From a virus: DNA of 43,322 bases. Shown here in pieces: positions 8,263 to 14,187 of the stretch. Below the pieces are notes generated by a model. It was given only the letters and a program-made list of their open reading frames with translations, made no database searches and was not told where the DNA came from. The stretch lies in the IMG/VR virus record IMGVR_UViG_3300048927_000329, positions 1-43,322 of that record, one strand, 5' to 3'. The number at the start of each line of letters is the position of its first letter. The first letter of the stretch is position 1. The translations under genes and the position numbers were made by a program.

Positions 8263-8628
8263 TTAGCGGGTATGGGGAACCCATGCGATGACGGGTTTTT
8301 TGGTGGATTGGCTGATGACGGGCGCGCCCTGAGCGTCCTTCTTTTCGCCGCGGGCCATGACTTGCAGGCGAGAGGTGCGATGCAGGCGTTGCGCAAGGGC
8401 GATGTAGTCCTTGGCGAATTGCGGGGCGTCGAAGGCGCCGGATACCTGCACCGGCTTGGCCTTCGCCAAGAGGTATTCGGTCTTGACGGCGATCCAATCC
8501 GCTTCATCTGCCTCTGTGAGGCAGGCTCGGACTTCTTTCGTCAGAGAGGTGAGGTGCTTTTCCCAGGCCTTCATTGCGGCCTTTCGCGCTACAGGCTCGG
8601 TCATTCCGAAAACGCAAAATGCGCTCAT
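8263..8628 (-). CDS. hypothetical phage protein upstream of rdgC (121 aa)
   Basis: This is a basic, helical 121-residue protein without a recognised domain. Its start ATG at 8628 overlaps the stop of the upstream HTH gene as ATGA, and its stop lies 16 bp before rdgC. That tight packing suggests a role linked to RdgC or early DNA metabolism, but the sequence gives no direct evidence of one. Confidence 0.75.
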   Translation of the reverse strand: MSAFCVFGMTEPVARKAAMKAWEKHLTSLTKEVRACLTEADEADWIAVKTEYLLAKAKPVQVSGAFDAPQFAKDYIALAQRLHRTSRLQVMARGEKKDAQGAPVISQSTKKPVIAWVPHTR

Positions 8629-8912
8629 GGCTGTTTCCTCTTGGGTTGGGGGCGAGCCTTGGCGGGCCTGCCGGGCGGCCGGCCGGTGTGGCGCCGGCCT
8701 TCCCAGATGTTGCGAATGGTCTGCGGGGTGACTTGGTAGCAATGCGCCAACTCGGTGCTGTTGAGCGTTCCTTTGACAGACCGGATGAACGCGACTTCAA
8801 AGCGGGTAAGCGGCTGGGGCTTCGAATCAACCCAGCGGAATCGGCTGCGCGGGATGGGCAGCTTGGGCACCCAGCCGGCGCGATCCCGCAGAATGAAATC
8901 GATGCCGTTCAT
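8625..8912 (-). CDS. small HTH DNA-binding protein
   Basis: The 95-residue product has a helix-turn-helix-like segment at about 48-70 (STELAHCYQVTPQTIRNIWEG), resembling homeodomain-like phage regulators. The tail is rich in Arg, Pro and Lys (RPPGRPAKARPQPKRK) and looks like an AT-hook. Both features fit DNA binding. The ATG at 8912 is coupled to the upstream stop (ATGA at 8909-8912) and has no good ribosome binding site of its own, which supports translational re-initiation. Confidence 0.7.
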   Translation of the reverse strand: MNGIDFILRDRAGWVPKLPIPRSRFRWVDSKPQPLTRFEVAFIRSVKGTLNSTELAHCYQVTPQTIRNIWEGRRHTGRPPGRPAKARPQPKRKQP

Positions 8913-9145
8913 AGGGCAAAGCTCAGTAGCCACGCCATCACCTGGCGGCCGAACAGGAAAAACGACGCGAAAGCGATGCCGGCGGACCAAGCCCAGAGGG
9001 GCGGAATGTCGGCTTCCTTGCTCCAGTTGCCTTTACCTGCGTGGTCCCGGGGCGCGATAAGGTCGCCGAGCTTGCGGGCCAGGTGTGCGATGGACGGCAG
9101 CTTGCGGCGGCGCGCTGCAAGCGCGGTTGCGGTGAGTGCGTTCAT
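8909..9145 (-). CDS. small membrane protein (78 aa)
   Basis: The N-terminal half is strongly basic (ALAARRRKLPSIAHLARKLG). A single hydrophobic helix at about 51-75 ends the protein (SAGIAFASFFLFGRQVMAWL). The topology suggests an inner-membrane anchor with a cytoplasmic basic tail. It is coupled by ATGA overlaps both upstream (9142-9145) and downstream (8909-8912). The function is unknown. Confidence 0.7.
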   Translation of the reverse strand: MNALTATALAARRRKLPSIAHLARKLGDLIAPRDHAGKGNWSKEADIPPLWAWSAGIAFASFFLFGRQVMAWLLSFAL

Positions 9146-9270
9146 GTAGCTTTCCAGGGATCGGCCGCGACATAGCGGCGGTTGAAGTGTTCGCCGATGG
9201 GGACCAAGACCACTGCCGCCAGGGCAAGCAGGGCCAGGCCCCACCAGAGGGCGGGGATGGTTGATGGCAT
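9142..9270 (-). CDS. small membrane protein, first gene of leftward operon
   Basis: The 42-residue product starts MPSTIPALWWG and has one hydrophobic helix (about 6-27) followed by a short charged tail. The stop overlaps the next start. A GTG at 9345 in the same frame would add 25 residues but lies inside the loop of a long inverted repeat. Neither start has a convincing ribosome binding site, so the start is uncertain. Confidence 0.55.
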   Translation of the reverse strand: MPSTIPALWWGLALLALAAVVLVPIGEHFNRRYVAADPWKAT

Positions 9271-9298
9271 GGGATCTGCGCAGACTTGCGCGGTGATG

Positions 9299-9390
9299 GG
9301 CTTCGGAGAGCGGGCCAGTAGCCCGGTTCTTTCCCTGAGAGTCACTTTCTGCGCCGGTGACGATGCGGCGCTGACCCGCTCTCCGAAGCC
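9299..9390. repeat. 16-bp perfect inverted repeat with 60-bp loop
   Basis: GGCTTCGGAGAGCGGG (9299-9314) is the exact reverse complement of 9375-9390. The arms flank 60 bp that include the alternative GTG start at 9345. Next to the right arm is a small hairpin, GCCCC-TGTAC-GGGGC (9391-9405). In the leftward transcript the structure would lie 29 nt upstream of the ATG at 9270. Confidence 0.85.
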
Positions 9391-9415
9391 GCCCCTGTAC
9401 GGGGCTGGCCTGCTG

Positions 9416-9490
9416 CTACTTGCCGATCGTGTTGCCGAAGTTCAGGACGTCGATAAGTTCTTCAATGAAGCGGATGATCACGGCGACCAT
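9416..9490 (-). CDS. possible 24-residue microprotein
   Basis: ATG at 9490 opens a short frame whose product is MVAVIIRFIEELIDV followed by LNFGNTIGK. It would form one amphipathic or hydrophobic helix. GGAA lies about 8-11 nt upstream on the minus strand. It falls in the leader of the leftward operon. It may be a true small membrane peptide or chance; I know of no homologue. Confidence 0.3.
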   Translation of the reverse strand: MVAVIIRFIEELIDVLNFGNTIGK

Positions 9491-9609
9491 AGCGAGAGTT
9501 CCAGGGTTGGGTTGATGGGGATCAGGCAGCGCTTGCCGATACCCCGCGCGCGGGGACATAGGCGGGGCCGTCAGGATTGCTTGGTGGTGAGGTTTTCGCG
9601 CGCCTTCAC

Positions 9610-9735
9610 CTATCCGACCCGCTGGTTGAAACCTGCTTTCACACGCATATTGGCTTGGCAGCCTTTCATTGCGTCGGCGCGCTCAATCGTGCCGTCCTTG
9701 ATCACCGTTTTGATTGGCACGGGGGGATGTGTCAT
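9610..9735 (-). CDS. possible 41-residue basic microprotein
   Basis: ATG at 9735 has AGGTG 5 nt upstream. The product begins MTHPPVPIKTVIKDG and ends in a basic stretch, NMRVKAGFNQRVG. After its TAG the same frame stays open for 12 more codons, which could indicate a recent nonsense mutation. The start codon and ribosome binding site lie inside the 14-bp palindrome at 9729-9742. Confidence 0.3.
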   Translation of the reverse strand: MTHPPVPIKTVIKDGTIERADAMKGCQANMRVKAGFNQRVG

Positions 9736-9742
9736 ATGACAC
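9710..9742 (+). promoter_or_regulatory. candidate promoter with 14-bp palindromic operator
   Basis: GTGTCATATGACAC at 9729-9742 is a perfect 14-bp palindrome. It overlaps the -10 (CATATG, 9733-9738) of a weak plus-strand promoter candidate with TTGATT at 9710-9715 and a 17-bp spacer. It lies 46 bp upstream of the cargo gene at 9789. This is the kind of site a dimeric repressor would use. It differs from the GTAGC-N4-GCTAC operators of CI/Cro. Confidence 0.45.
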
Positions 9743-9788
9743 CTGAAATAGGTTGGGCTACGATGCGCGGCTATCGGAGCGAAAAAAT

Positions 9789-10463
9789 ATGAGGATGAGA
9801 TACCAAGTCGGTCTATTACTAGCGTTCGGCTGCCTATTCGCTGCCTTTGCATGTAATCCACCAAAGCTCAGCGGAGACTGGGCATCATGGGTTCAGGCGT
9901 GGGGTTCAATTGCTGCAATTTGTGCGGCGATTTGGGTTGCTTTTGACCAGCATGCCAAGATTGACGTGCGAGTACGCCAGCAGGAGGCCCAAGAGTTGCG
10001 CAACTTTCTGTCAGGGGTGCGTGAGGAACTACTTGTGCACTGGGAGATTTATCAAGATCAAGTTGGCAGGGACTTGGAGGCTCATCCTGAAGGAGAGCCC
10101 TTCTTGAATTGGTGGCCGTTGCCCCCGGATCCATTCAAATTTTTCAAGGCGAGTATTGAGAAAATTGGAAAAATTCAAAATGATGAGCTTCGAGGTCACC
10201 TTATTCGAGTGAATGTGGTGGTCGAGGGGCTGTTGGCGACTTATCAAACACACAACATCCTGCTAAATAAACTCGAGGAAAACTGCGAGAGGTTTCTTGA
10301 GTCACAAAATGAGCGCCATCGCGAAGTGGCTAACGGTGTGGAACGGCAGTTGACTGACTATTCGAAATCATTAATAGAGCATCACCACTACGCTAAGGAA
10401 CGTATTGGCAGTGCGATTGCGTTAATTGACAGCGAACTAGAGGCACCAAGCCAGCAGGACTGA
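9789..10463 (+). CDS. two-TM coiled-coil membrane protein, cargo (moron) gene B
   Basis: This 224-residue protein is of unknown function. Hydrophobic segments lie at about 5-22 and 34-52. Between them is SGDWASWVQAWGS (28-40), closely resembling SADVASWVQAIGS in the protein at 4523-5188. The rest is a long, charged helical region, probably a cytoplasmic coiled coil. The ATG at 9789 has GGAG 9 nt upstream. The gene is low in G+C for this window (22 of 60 bases in 10141-10200), indicating a different origin from its neighbours. It is a lone plus-strand gene inside the leftward leader, typical of a lysogenic cargo gene. An exclusion role is inference. Confidence 0.8.
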   Translation: MRMRYQVGLLLAFGCLFAAFACNPPKLSGDWASWVQAWGSIAAICAAIWVAFDQHAKIDVRVRQQEAQELRNFLSGVREELLVHWEIYQDQVGRDLEAHPEGEPFLNWWPLPPDPFKFFKASIEKIGKIQNDELRGHLIRVNVVVEGLLATYQTHNILLNKLEENCERFLESQNERHREVANGVERQLTDYSKSLIEHHHYAKERIGSAIALIDSELEAPSQQD

Positions 10464-10829
10464 GCGCTGGCTTGCATCGCTTACCGAAACCCGCTTTGAA
10501 GCGGATCGGTGCCGGGATTCCAACCGGCATGACCATTACTGTTCTTGGCCGTCTGCGCCTCACCCCGTTGACCGTGAACCGCGCTTTGGCGGACTGGATA
10601 CGGCAGGGATGCCGCGCAGAGCCGCGGCCTTGCCCGTGGGTGCGATTGAGCCGGACGAACACCCGCGTAGGTGGGTGAGCAACATCGGCGACAGGTTGTT
10701 AAGGAGCGGTACTCGCCTTCCCCAATCCGACTTTGTGGCGGTGACGTCTCCCGCTTGAGGCGATGGCCTGACTGCTGCCTGCGGGTCCGTGGGGGTCTTG
10801 CGTCGCTGTCGTAGCAGCGGGTTAGAAAA
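10464..10829 (-). promoter_or_regulatory. leader of the leftward early transcript with boxA-like site
   Basis: I see no convincing gene in this stretch. Read leftwards from P_L it contains CGCTCCTTAACA (10697-10708, minus strand), one or two bases from the bacterial boxA (Y)GCTCTTTAACA. A hairpin with CACCC/GGGTG arms (10660-10677) follows 19 nt later, and another with GCCGCG/CGCGGC arms comes further on. The order promoter, boxA, hairpin resembles a lambda nutL-type antitermination site. No N protein is recognisable. Short frames on both strands here overlap the promoter or lack start signals. Confidence 0.4.
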
Positions 10830-10858
10830 ATAGTAGCAAACGCTACTCTTTTTGGCAA
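10830..10858 (-). promoter_or_regulatory. early leftward promoter P_L
   Basis: On the minus strand TTGCCA (10853-10858) and TACTAT (10830-10835) are separated by exactly 17 bp, and a GTAGC-N4-GCTAC operator covers the spacer and touches the -10 box. The same TACTAT box and operator occur at the promoter of cro. The promoter would drive the leftward operon from rdgC to int, as P_L does in lambda. Confidence 0.7.
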
Positions 10859-10871
10859 TAGCAAAAGCTAC
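10833..10871. promoter_or_regulatory. O_L operators (CI/Cro binding sites)
   Basis: Two 14-mers are present: GTAGCAAACGCTAC at 10833-10846, identical to one in O_R, and ATAGCAAAAGCTAC at 10858-10871, with one mismatch in the arms. A lone half-site GTAGC is at 10811. The first site overlaps the P_L -10 box. The second lies just before the superinfection-immunity gene. Confidence 0.75.
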
Positions 10872-10921
10872 GCATGAGGTATGTACCATCAGGGAATTGT
10901 TTTGTTACTTCGAGGCAGCGA

Positions 10922-11509
10922 ATGGATCACTACGAAAGCTCGACGGATGCTCTAGTCCGGCGCCAAGCGGAAGCTCGCCTGCGCGAACAGGCCGGCACGA
11001 AGGGAATCGGCACGCCCGGCTATGCGCCTCCGGAGGGCTTTTCCTTTAGCGAGGCCACTGGCCGGGGGACGGCTGTCCGTCTTGCAACGTTGCTCGCTAT
11101 CCCCCTTGTCGCGTTCCTTGGCCTAGCGGCAATGGGGGGCGAAACGGGAGCCGGTCTGGTATTGGTGCTGTGGGTGGGCTGCGGCGCTGCGTTTTACCTG
11201 TTGCCGATCTTTGAGGCGCACCTGCGTAAGCAGCCCAACTTCGTCTCTATAGCTTTGGTCGACGTGTTCTTGGGCTGGACGCTCGTGGGTTGGGTCGTAG
11301 CGATGGCATGGGGCTGCGCGGCACGCCAGCAGCCAACTGCCAGCGAATCGATGCCGAAAGAGGCACCAGCGTCGGCCAAGGTCCAAGAAACGTCCGGGAG
11401 ACCGATTTCGGTTGCGGACGAGTTGGGAAAGCTCGCGGCCTTGAAGGCGCAGGGCATTCTGTCTGATGAGGAGTTCGCCGTGCAGAAGGCGAAGGTGCTT
11501 GCACGGTGA
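10922..11509 (+). CDS. superinfection immunity-type membrane protein with SHOCT domain
   Basis: This 195-residue inner-membrane protein has hydrophobic helices at about 52-71, 76-96 and 108-130. Residues 93-130 (LLPIFEAHLRKQPN, then FLGWTLVGWVVAMAW) match the pattern of the superinfection immunity family (Imm_superinfect, as in phage T4 Imm), whose members block DNA entry of related phages. The tail at about 161-195 (ISVADELGKLAALKAQGILS and following) is a SHOCT domain, a short C-terminal interaction module. The ATG at 10922 has GAGG 6 nt upstream. It sits between O_L and cI, the place of rex genes in lambda, but is convergent with cI. It is probably expressed in the lysogen. Confidence 0.85.
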   Translation: MDHYESSTDALVRRQAEARLREQAGTKGIGTPGYAPPEGFSFSEATGRGTAVRLATLLAIPLVAFLGLAAMGGETGAGLVLVLWVGCGAAFYLLPIFEAHLRKQPNFVSIALVDVFLGWTLVGWVVAMAWGCAARQQPTASESMPKEAPASAKVQETSGRPISVADELGKLAALKAQGILSDEEFAVQKAKVLAR

Positions 11510-11523
11510 GCGGCGAAGAATAG

Positions 11524-11553
11524 GCGATAAAAAGCCACCCTGATGGGGTGGCT
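11524..11553 (-). terminator. rho-independent terminator of the cI transcript
   Basis: AGCCACCC (11533-11540) and GGGTGGCT (11546-11553) form an 8-bp stem with a 5-nt loop. Read on the minus strand the stem is followed by TTTTT, so it ends leftward transcription 39 bp after the cI stop. The plus side has no U tract. Confidence 0.8.
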
Positions 11554-11591
11554 CGATGCGGCTATTTATGCGGGATAGGTGTGCTGAATCC

Positions 11592-12653
11592 TTAAGTTCG
11601 GATCCACTGTCCCGATTCATCATCGCCCAGCCTGGCTCCCGCCCACACCACCTGCCCAAGAACACGCACAGGGGTGCCATTCTCAAGAGGAATATCGGGG
11701 TAGGCTGGATTGAACGAGCGGGCGACCCAGTGTTTTGTCAGCCTGTCACGCGCTACAGTCTTTACGATCATCTTGCCGTCATAGTTGATGGCGTAGACGC
11801 CGCCGGAGGCGAGGTCGCGAAGCGTCAGGTCCTCGTTCGGGACGACCAGTAGGGCCGCGCCATCCTTGATAACGGGTTCCATGCTGTCGCCCTTTGCGTA
11901 GACCACACGCGCCTTGCCAGCGTCGGCGCCCACGGAACGCAGGAACGAGCGGCGAAATTGCACGACCCCAGTCTGCTCTTCGATGTGGTTCTCGATACCA
12001 TCACCCGCAGCCAGACGCACGTCCGCCATTTCCGGCACCTTCTCGAATTTATCGTTCGCTGCGTGCGGTTCCCCTGGGCCGACGTTGGCTAGGACGCCAG
12101 CCTGCGTGCTGATACGGATACGGCTATCGCGTTCGGCCTGGTGTGTTGTCTTACCTCCATCCCAGGGGGCGGCGGGCATTCCGTCTATTCGCATCGGGAA
12201 AGGATCATCCGCATCGTTGATGTCCACCAACGAACCGCGAGCGCGGGGAGGGGACGGCGCAACAGGCTGCGGGCGGGCGACGGTGATCCCAAGCTTCAAT
12301 TGAGCGATGGCCAACGCAATGGCCCCCTCCAGCGCGCTGAGCTGCGCGGCTGGCAGCGCGCGCACCTCATCTTCCGCGATTGTCGGAAACGGCCAGGCCG
12401 GGGCCTGTTTCTGCTGTGCGCGAGGGGAGGCGTCGGACGGATCAGCAAACCAATCCTTCATGCCGGGCATTGCCTCAATGGCCCAAATGGTCTTTTCCGT
12501 TACCGGACGGATGCCGGACAGCATTTGGCGCACGAATGCACCGTCCTTGTAGCCAAGCCGGCGTCCAAAGTCGGTTTTATTCCCGTCGGATACGTGGTTC
12601 ACGGCCGCTGACAGGCGTCCAATCCGGAACTCGTTCAATTCAACCTCATTCAT
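11592..12653 (-). CDS. cI: CI-type phage repressor with S24 autoprotease domain
   Basis: This 353-residue lysogeny repressor has an N-terminal HTH-like region (about 24-66, with KTDFGRRLGYKDGAFVRQML), a long linker rich in Ala and Pro, and a C-terminal LexA/S24 peptidase fold. The catalytic serine is S257 in KGDSMEP and the lysine is K298 in KMIVKTV. A plausible self-cleavage site is A216-G217 in RLAAGDG. RecA-stimulated cleavage would induce the prophage. The start at 12653 is chosen because the upstream extension runs through the operators. No ribosome binding site precedes it, and a -10-like TACTTT at 12660-12665 would start the RNA at the ATG, as for lambda cI. Confidence 0.93.
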   Translation of the reverse strand: MNEVELNEFRIGRLSAAVNHVSDGNKTDFGRRLGYKDGAFVRQMLSGIRPVTEKTIWAIEAMPGMKDWFADPSDASPRAQQKQAPAWPFPTIAEDEVRALPAAQLSALEGAIALAIAQLKLGITVARPQPVAPSPPRARGSLVDINDADDPFPMRIDGMPAAPWDGGKTTHQAERDSRIRISTQAGVLANVGPGEPHAANDKFEKVPEMADVRLAAGDGIENHIEEQTGVVQFRRSFLRSVGADAGKARVVYAKGDSMEPVIKDGAALLVVPNEDLTLRDLASGGVYAINYDGKMIVKTVARDRLTKHWVARSFNPAYPDIPLENGTPVRVLGQVVWAGARLGDDESGQWIRT

Positions 12654-12659
12654 GCGCGA

Positions 12660-12688
12660 AAAGTAGCATGCGCTACGGGTGCATTTGC
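12660..12688 (-). promoter_or_regulatory. candidate repressor-maintenance promoter P_RM
   Basis: On the minus strand TACTTT (12660-12665) lies about 7 nt before the cI start codon. No good -35 box is present at 16-18 bp, and that region is occupied by the middle operator. A poor -35 with an adjacent operator is what a CI-activated promoter looks like. The assignment is inferred from layout. Confidence 0.4.
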
Positions 12689-12714
12689 TACTTGATAAAC
12701 GTAGCAAACGCTAC
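12663..12714. promoter_or_regulatory. O_R operators (three GTAGC-N4-GCTAC sites)
   Basis: Three 14-mers are present: GTAGCATGCGCTAC (12663-12676), the weaker GGTGCATTTGCTAC (12678-12691) and GTAGCAAACGCTAC (12701-12714). They fill the space between the cI start and the -10 box of cro. Three operators between divergent repressor genes match the lambda O_R plan. The last site is identical to the one at P_L. Confidence 0.8.
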
Positions 12715-12720
12715 TACTAT
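12692..12720 (+). promoter_or_regulatory. early rightward promoter P_R
   Basis: TTGATA (12692-12697) and TACTAT (12715-12720) are separated by exactly 17 bp. The third O_R operator fills the spacer and abuts the -10 box, so a bound repressor would block RNA polymerase. Transcription should start at about 12727, the A of the cro ATG. Confidence 0.75.
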
Positions 12721-12726
12721 GAGCAG

Positions 12727-12990
12727 ATGGATCTGAACTCATATCTGTCTACCTCTGGCGCCCTCAATGTGGCTCAGCTGCGCGCCCGGATGGCCGAACT
12801 TGGTTATGTCGTGAAGAGCGATGCCCAAATTCGCCAATGGCGCACCAAATACAAAGGACGCCAGCCTTCACCCGCGAATTGTGTGGGACTGGAACTCGCC
12901 TCTGGCGGACAAATGCGGCGCCAGGACTTGCGCCCGGACGACTACTGGCTTGCATGGCCGGAACTTGCCGAAGAGAGAGCAAATGCATAA
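12727..12990 (+). CDS. cro: Cro/YdaS-family transcriptional regulator
   Basis: The 87-residue protein shows a Cro/YdaS-like HTH: AQLRARMAELGYVVKSDAQI (16-35) and RQWRTKYKGRQPSP (36-49). The family ending LASGGQMRRQDLRPDDYWLA (57-76) with WPEL follows. Divergent to cI and first gene of the rightward operon, it should bind the shared operators and repress cI. The ATG at 12727 is preferred over the upstream ATG at 12679, which lies within the operators. There is no ribosome binding site, and the predicted transcription start coincides with the ATG, so the mRNA may be leaderless. Confidence 0.85.
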   Translation: MDLNSYLSTSGALNVAQLRARMAELGYVVKSDAQIRQWRTKYKGRQPSPANCVGLELASGGQMRRQDLRPDDYWLAWPELAEERANA

Positions 12991-13072
12991 CGCCGCTCAA
13001 ACGCCCCCGCCGGGACAAGCCGTGCCGGCTAAGCCTGACGACAAAGTACAGATTGGTCCACTGGACGTCTGA
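12983..13072 (+). CDS. possible 29-residue small protein between cro and cII
   Basis: ATG at 12983 overlaps the end of cro, with AGAGAG just upstream. It gives a Pro-rich, unstructured peptide starting MHNAAQTPPPGQ and ending DKVQIGPLDV. It may be a real small early gene or part of an untranslated spacer. No function can be proposed. Confidence 0.35.
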   Translation: MHNAAQTPPPGQAVPAKPDDKVQIGPLDV

Positions 13073-13140
13073 AGTTTGATTTCCATGCAGCGCATCGTAA
13101 AGCCGCTGCTTTGCAATAGATACGTTCAGGAACCCACGAA

Positions 13141-13587
13141 ATGAACATCACCACTGCGGCCGATCTGACGGTGCATGAATACAAGGGCGGCAGCGAGTCG
13201 CTGGGGCCGCTGGTCGGCATTTCGGCCGCGGTACTGCGCAACAAGGTCAACCCTAACAACACCACGCATCACCTGACGCTGGCCGAGGCCGACCGCCTGA
13301 TGCGTATGACCGCCGATTTCCGGATCCTGTCCGCGTTGGCGCATTCGCACGGCTTTCTGCTGGTGAAGGCGCCGAATCACTGCCAGGCCGAAAGCGATAT
13401 GTCGGTGCTTGAGCAGGTGGTCGGGTTCATGGTGGCAAGCGGGGTTTACGGCCAGGAGATCCACAAGGCGTTGGCTGATGGCGGCGTGGACCGCCAGGAA
13501 TTGACCCGGATCCGTGAAGCCGGCGCGGGCGTCATGTCGGCCGTGGGCGAAATCAACACGCGCCTGGAAGGCATGGCCGAAGAATGA
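13141..13587 (+). CDS. CII-like phage regulatory protein (CP76 family)
   Basis: Its 148 residues begin with features of the phage CII/CP76 regulator family: VHEYKGGSESLGPLVGIS (11-28), VLRNKVNPNN (31-40) and HHLTLAEADRLMRMTADFRI (43-62), forming an HTH-type DNA-binding domain. The C-terminal half is helical. Its place directly after cro matches cII of lambda-like phages, where it activates repressor and integrase synthesis. AGGAA lies about 10 nt before the ATG. The function is inferred from family and position. Confidence 0.8.
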   Translation: MNITTAADLTVHEYKGGSESLGPLVGISAAVLRNKVNPNNTTHHLTLAEADRLMRMTADFRILSALAHSHGFLLVKAPNHCQAESDMSVLEQVVGFMVASGVYGQEIHKALADGGVDRQELTRIREAGAGVMSAVGEINTRLEGMAEE

Positions 13588-13892
13588 TGCACCGTGGAAC
13601 GTCTGGTGTACCCGTGCGGGCGCGTGTCCCGTCCACGGAGCGTAAGGGGGGCGCGCTGGCGCGCTTGGCTGGCCGTTTGTGCCAGAGCGCGCAGTTTCAG
13701 CGGTGGGTGATTTCCCGCGTCGGCGCCGCCCCCCAGGGCGTGAAAGCAAACCAACACGCGGCGCAGTTCGTGCGCGACGTTTGCGGCGTCACCAGCCGCG
13801 CGCAGCTTGACCATGTGGCCTCGGCCGCGACGCTTTTCCACGAAGCGGTGCGCAAGCCCTATCTGCGCTGGAGCGGCAAGTATGTCGGATAA
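13584..13892 (+). CDS. conserved-looking early phage protein (102 aa)
   Basis: The function is unknown. The 102-residue basic protein has a helical core from about 25 to 95 (GALARLAGRLCQSAQF, then VRDVCGVTSRAQLD). The start ATGATG overlaps the cII stop, and the stop lies inside the next gene, so it is part of the coupled rightward early operon. It sits where lambda encodes small accessory replication or recombination proteins, but no motif supports a specific role. Confidence 0.75.
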   Translation: MMHRGTSGVPVRARVPSTERKGGALARLAGRLCQSAQFQRWVISRVGAAPQGVKANQHAAQFVRDVCGVTSRAQLDHVASAATLFHEAVRKPYLRWSGKYVG

Positions 13893-14187
13893 GGGATCTG
13901 ACGCTGCCGTCGTCCTGGGTATGCACCAGGGCTATCTGCTTTCGAACGCAGCCATGGAGCGGGGGCGCGAGTTCATCAAGTCACGCCGTGCCCGCATGGT
14001 CCGCGCTGAAGCCCTTGCGAGGCGTCTTCAGGTCGACATGCGCCCGGTCACGCCCTGGGCAGGCTGCACGCCCACCACCGCGGCCCTTGCTGCTGCGCGC
14101 TCCCTTTTGTGGGAAGCGTGCCAGCGCGGGGAATTGCGGGAAGTGCAGGGCGCTTGGGGGCGCACCTATTGGCAGGTCGTGCGATGA
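13882..14187 (+). CDS. hypothetical early phage protein (101 aa)
   Basis: The 101-residue basic protein has a possible winged-helix-like C-terminal part (TPTTAALAAARSLLWEACQR and the following strand up to TYWQVVR). The ATG at 13882 has GGAG about 8 nt upstream and overlaps the end of the previous gene by 11 bp. Its own stop overlaps the next start (ATGA). I recognise no family. Confidence 0.72.
   Translation: MSDKGSDAAVVLGMHQGYLLSNAAMERGREFIKSRRARMVRAEALARRLQVDMRPVTPWAGCTPTTAALAAARSLLWEACQRGELREVQGAWGRTYWQVVR

Noticed and set aside
9182-9739. 185-codon plus frame across the leftward leader
   Set aside because: It is antisense to the small membrane genes, has low-complexity Arg-rich sequence and no ribosome binding site.
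10472-10678. 68-codon plus frame after the second cargo gene
   Set aside because: It begins with TTG without a ribosome binding site and lies opposite the leftward leader; no family recognised.
10481-10864. Arg-rich minus-strand frame in the P_L leader as an N-like antiterminator
   Set aside because: Its start lies inside the P_L promoter, the composition looks random and no ribosome binding site is present. Only the RNA elements are retained.
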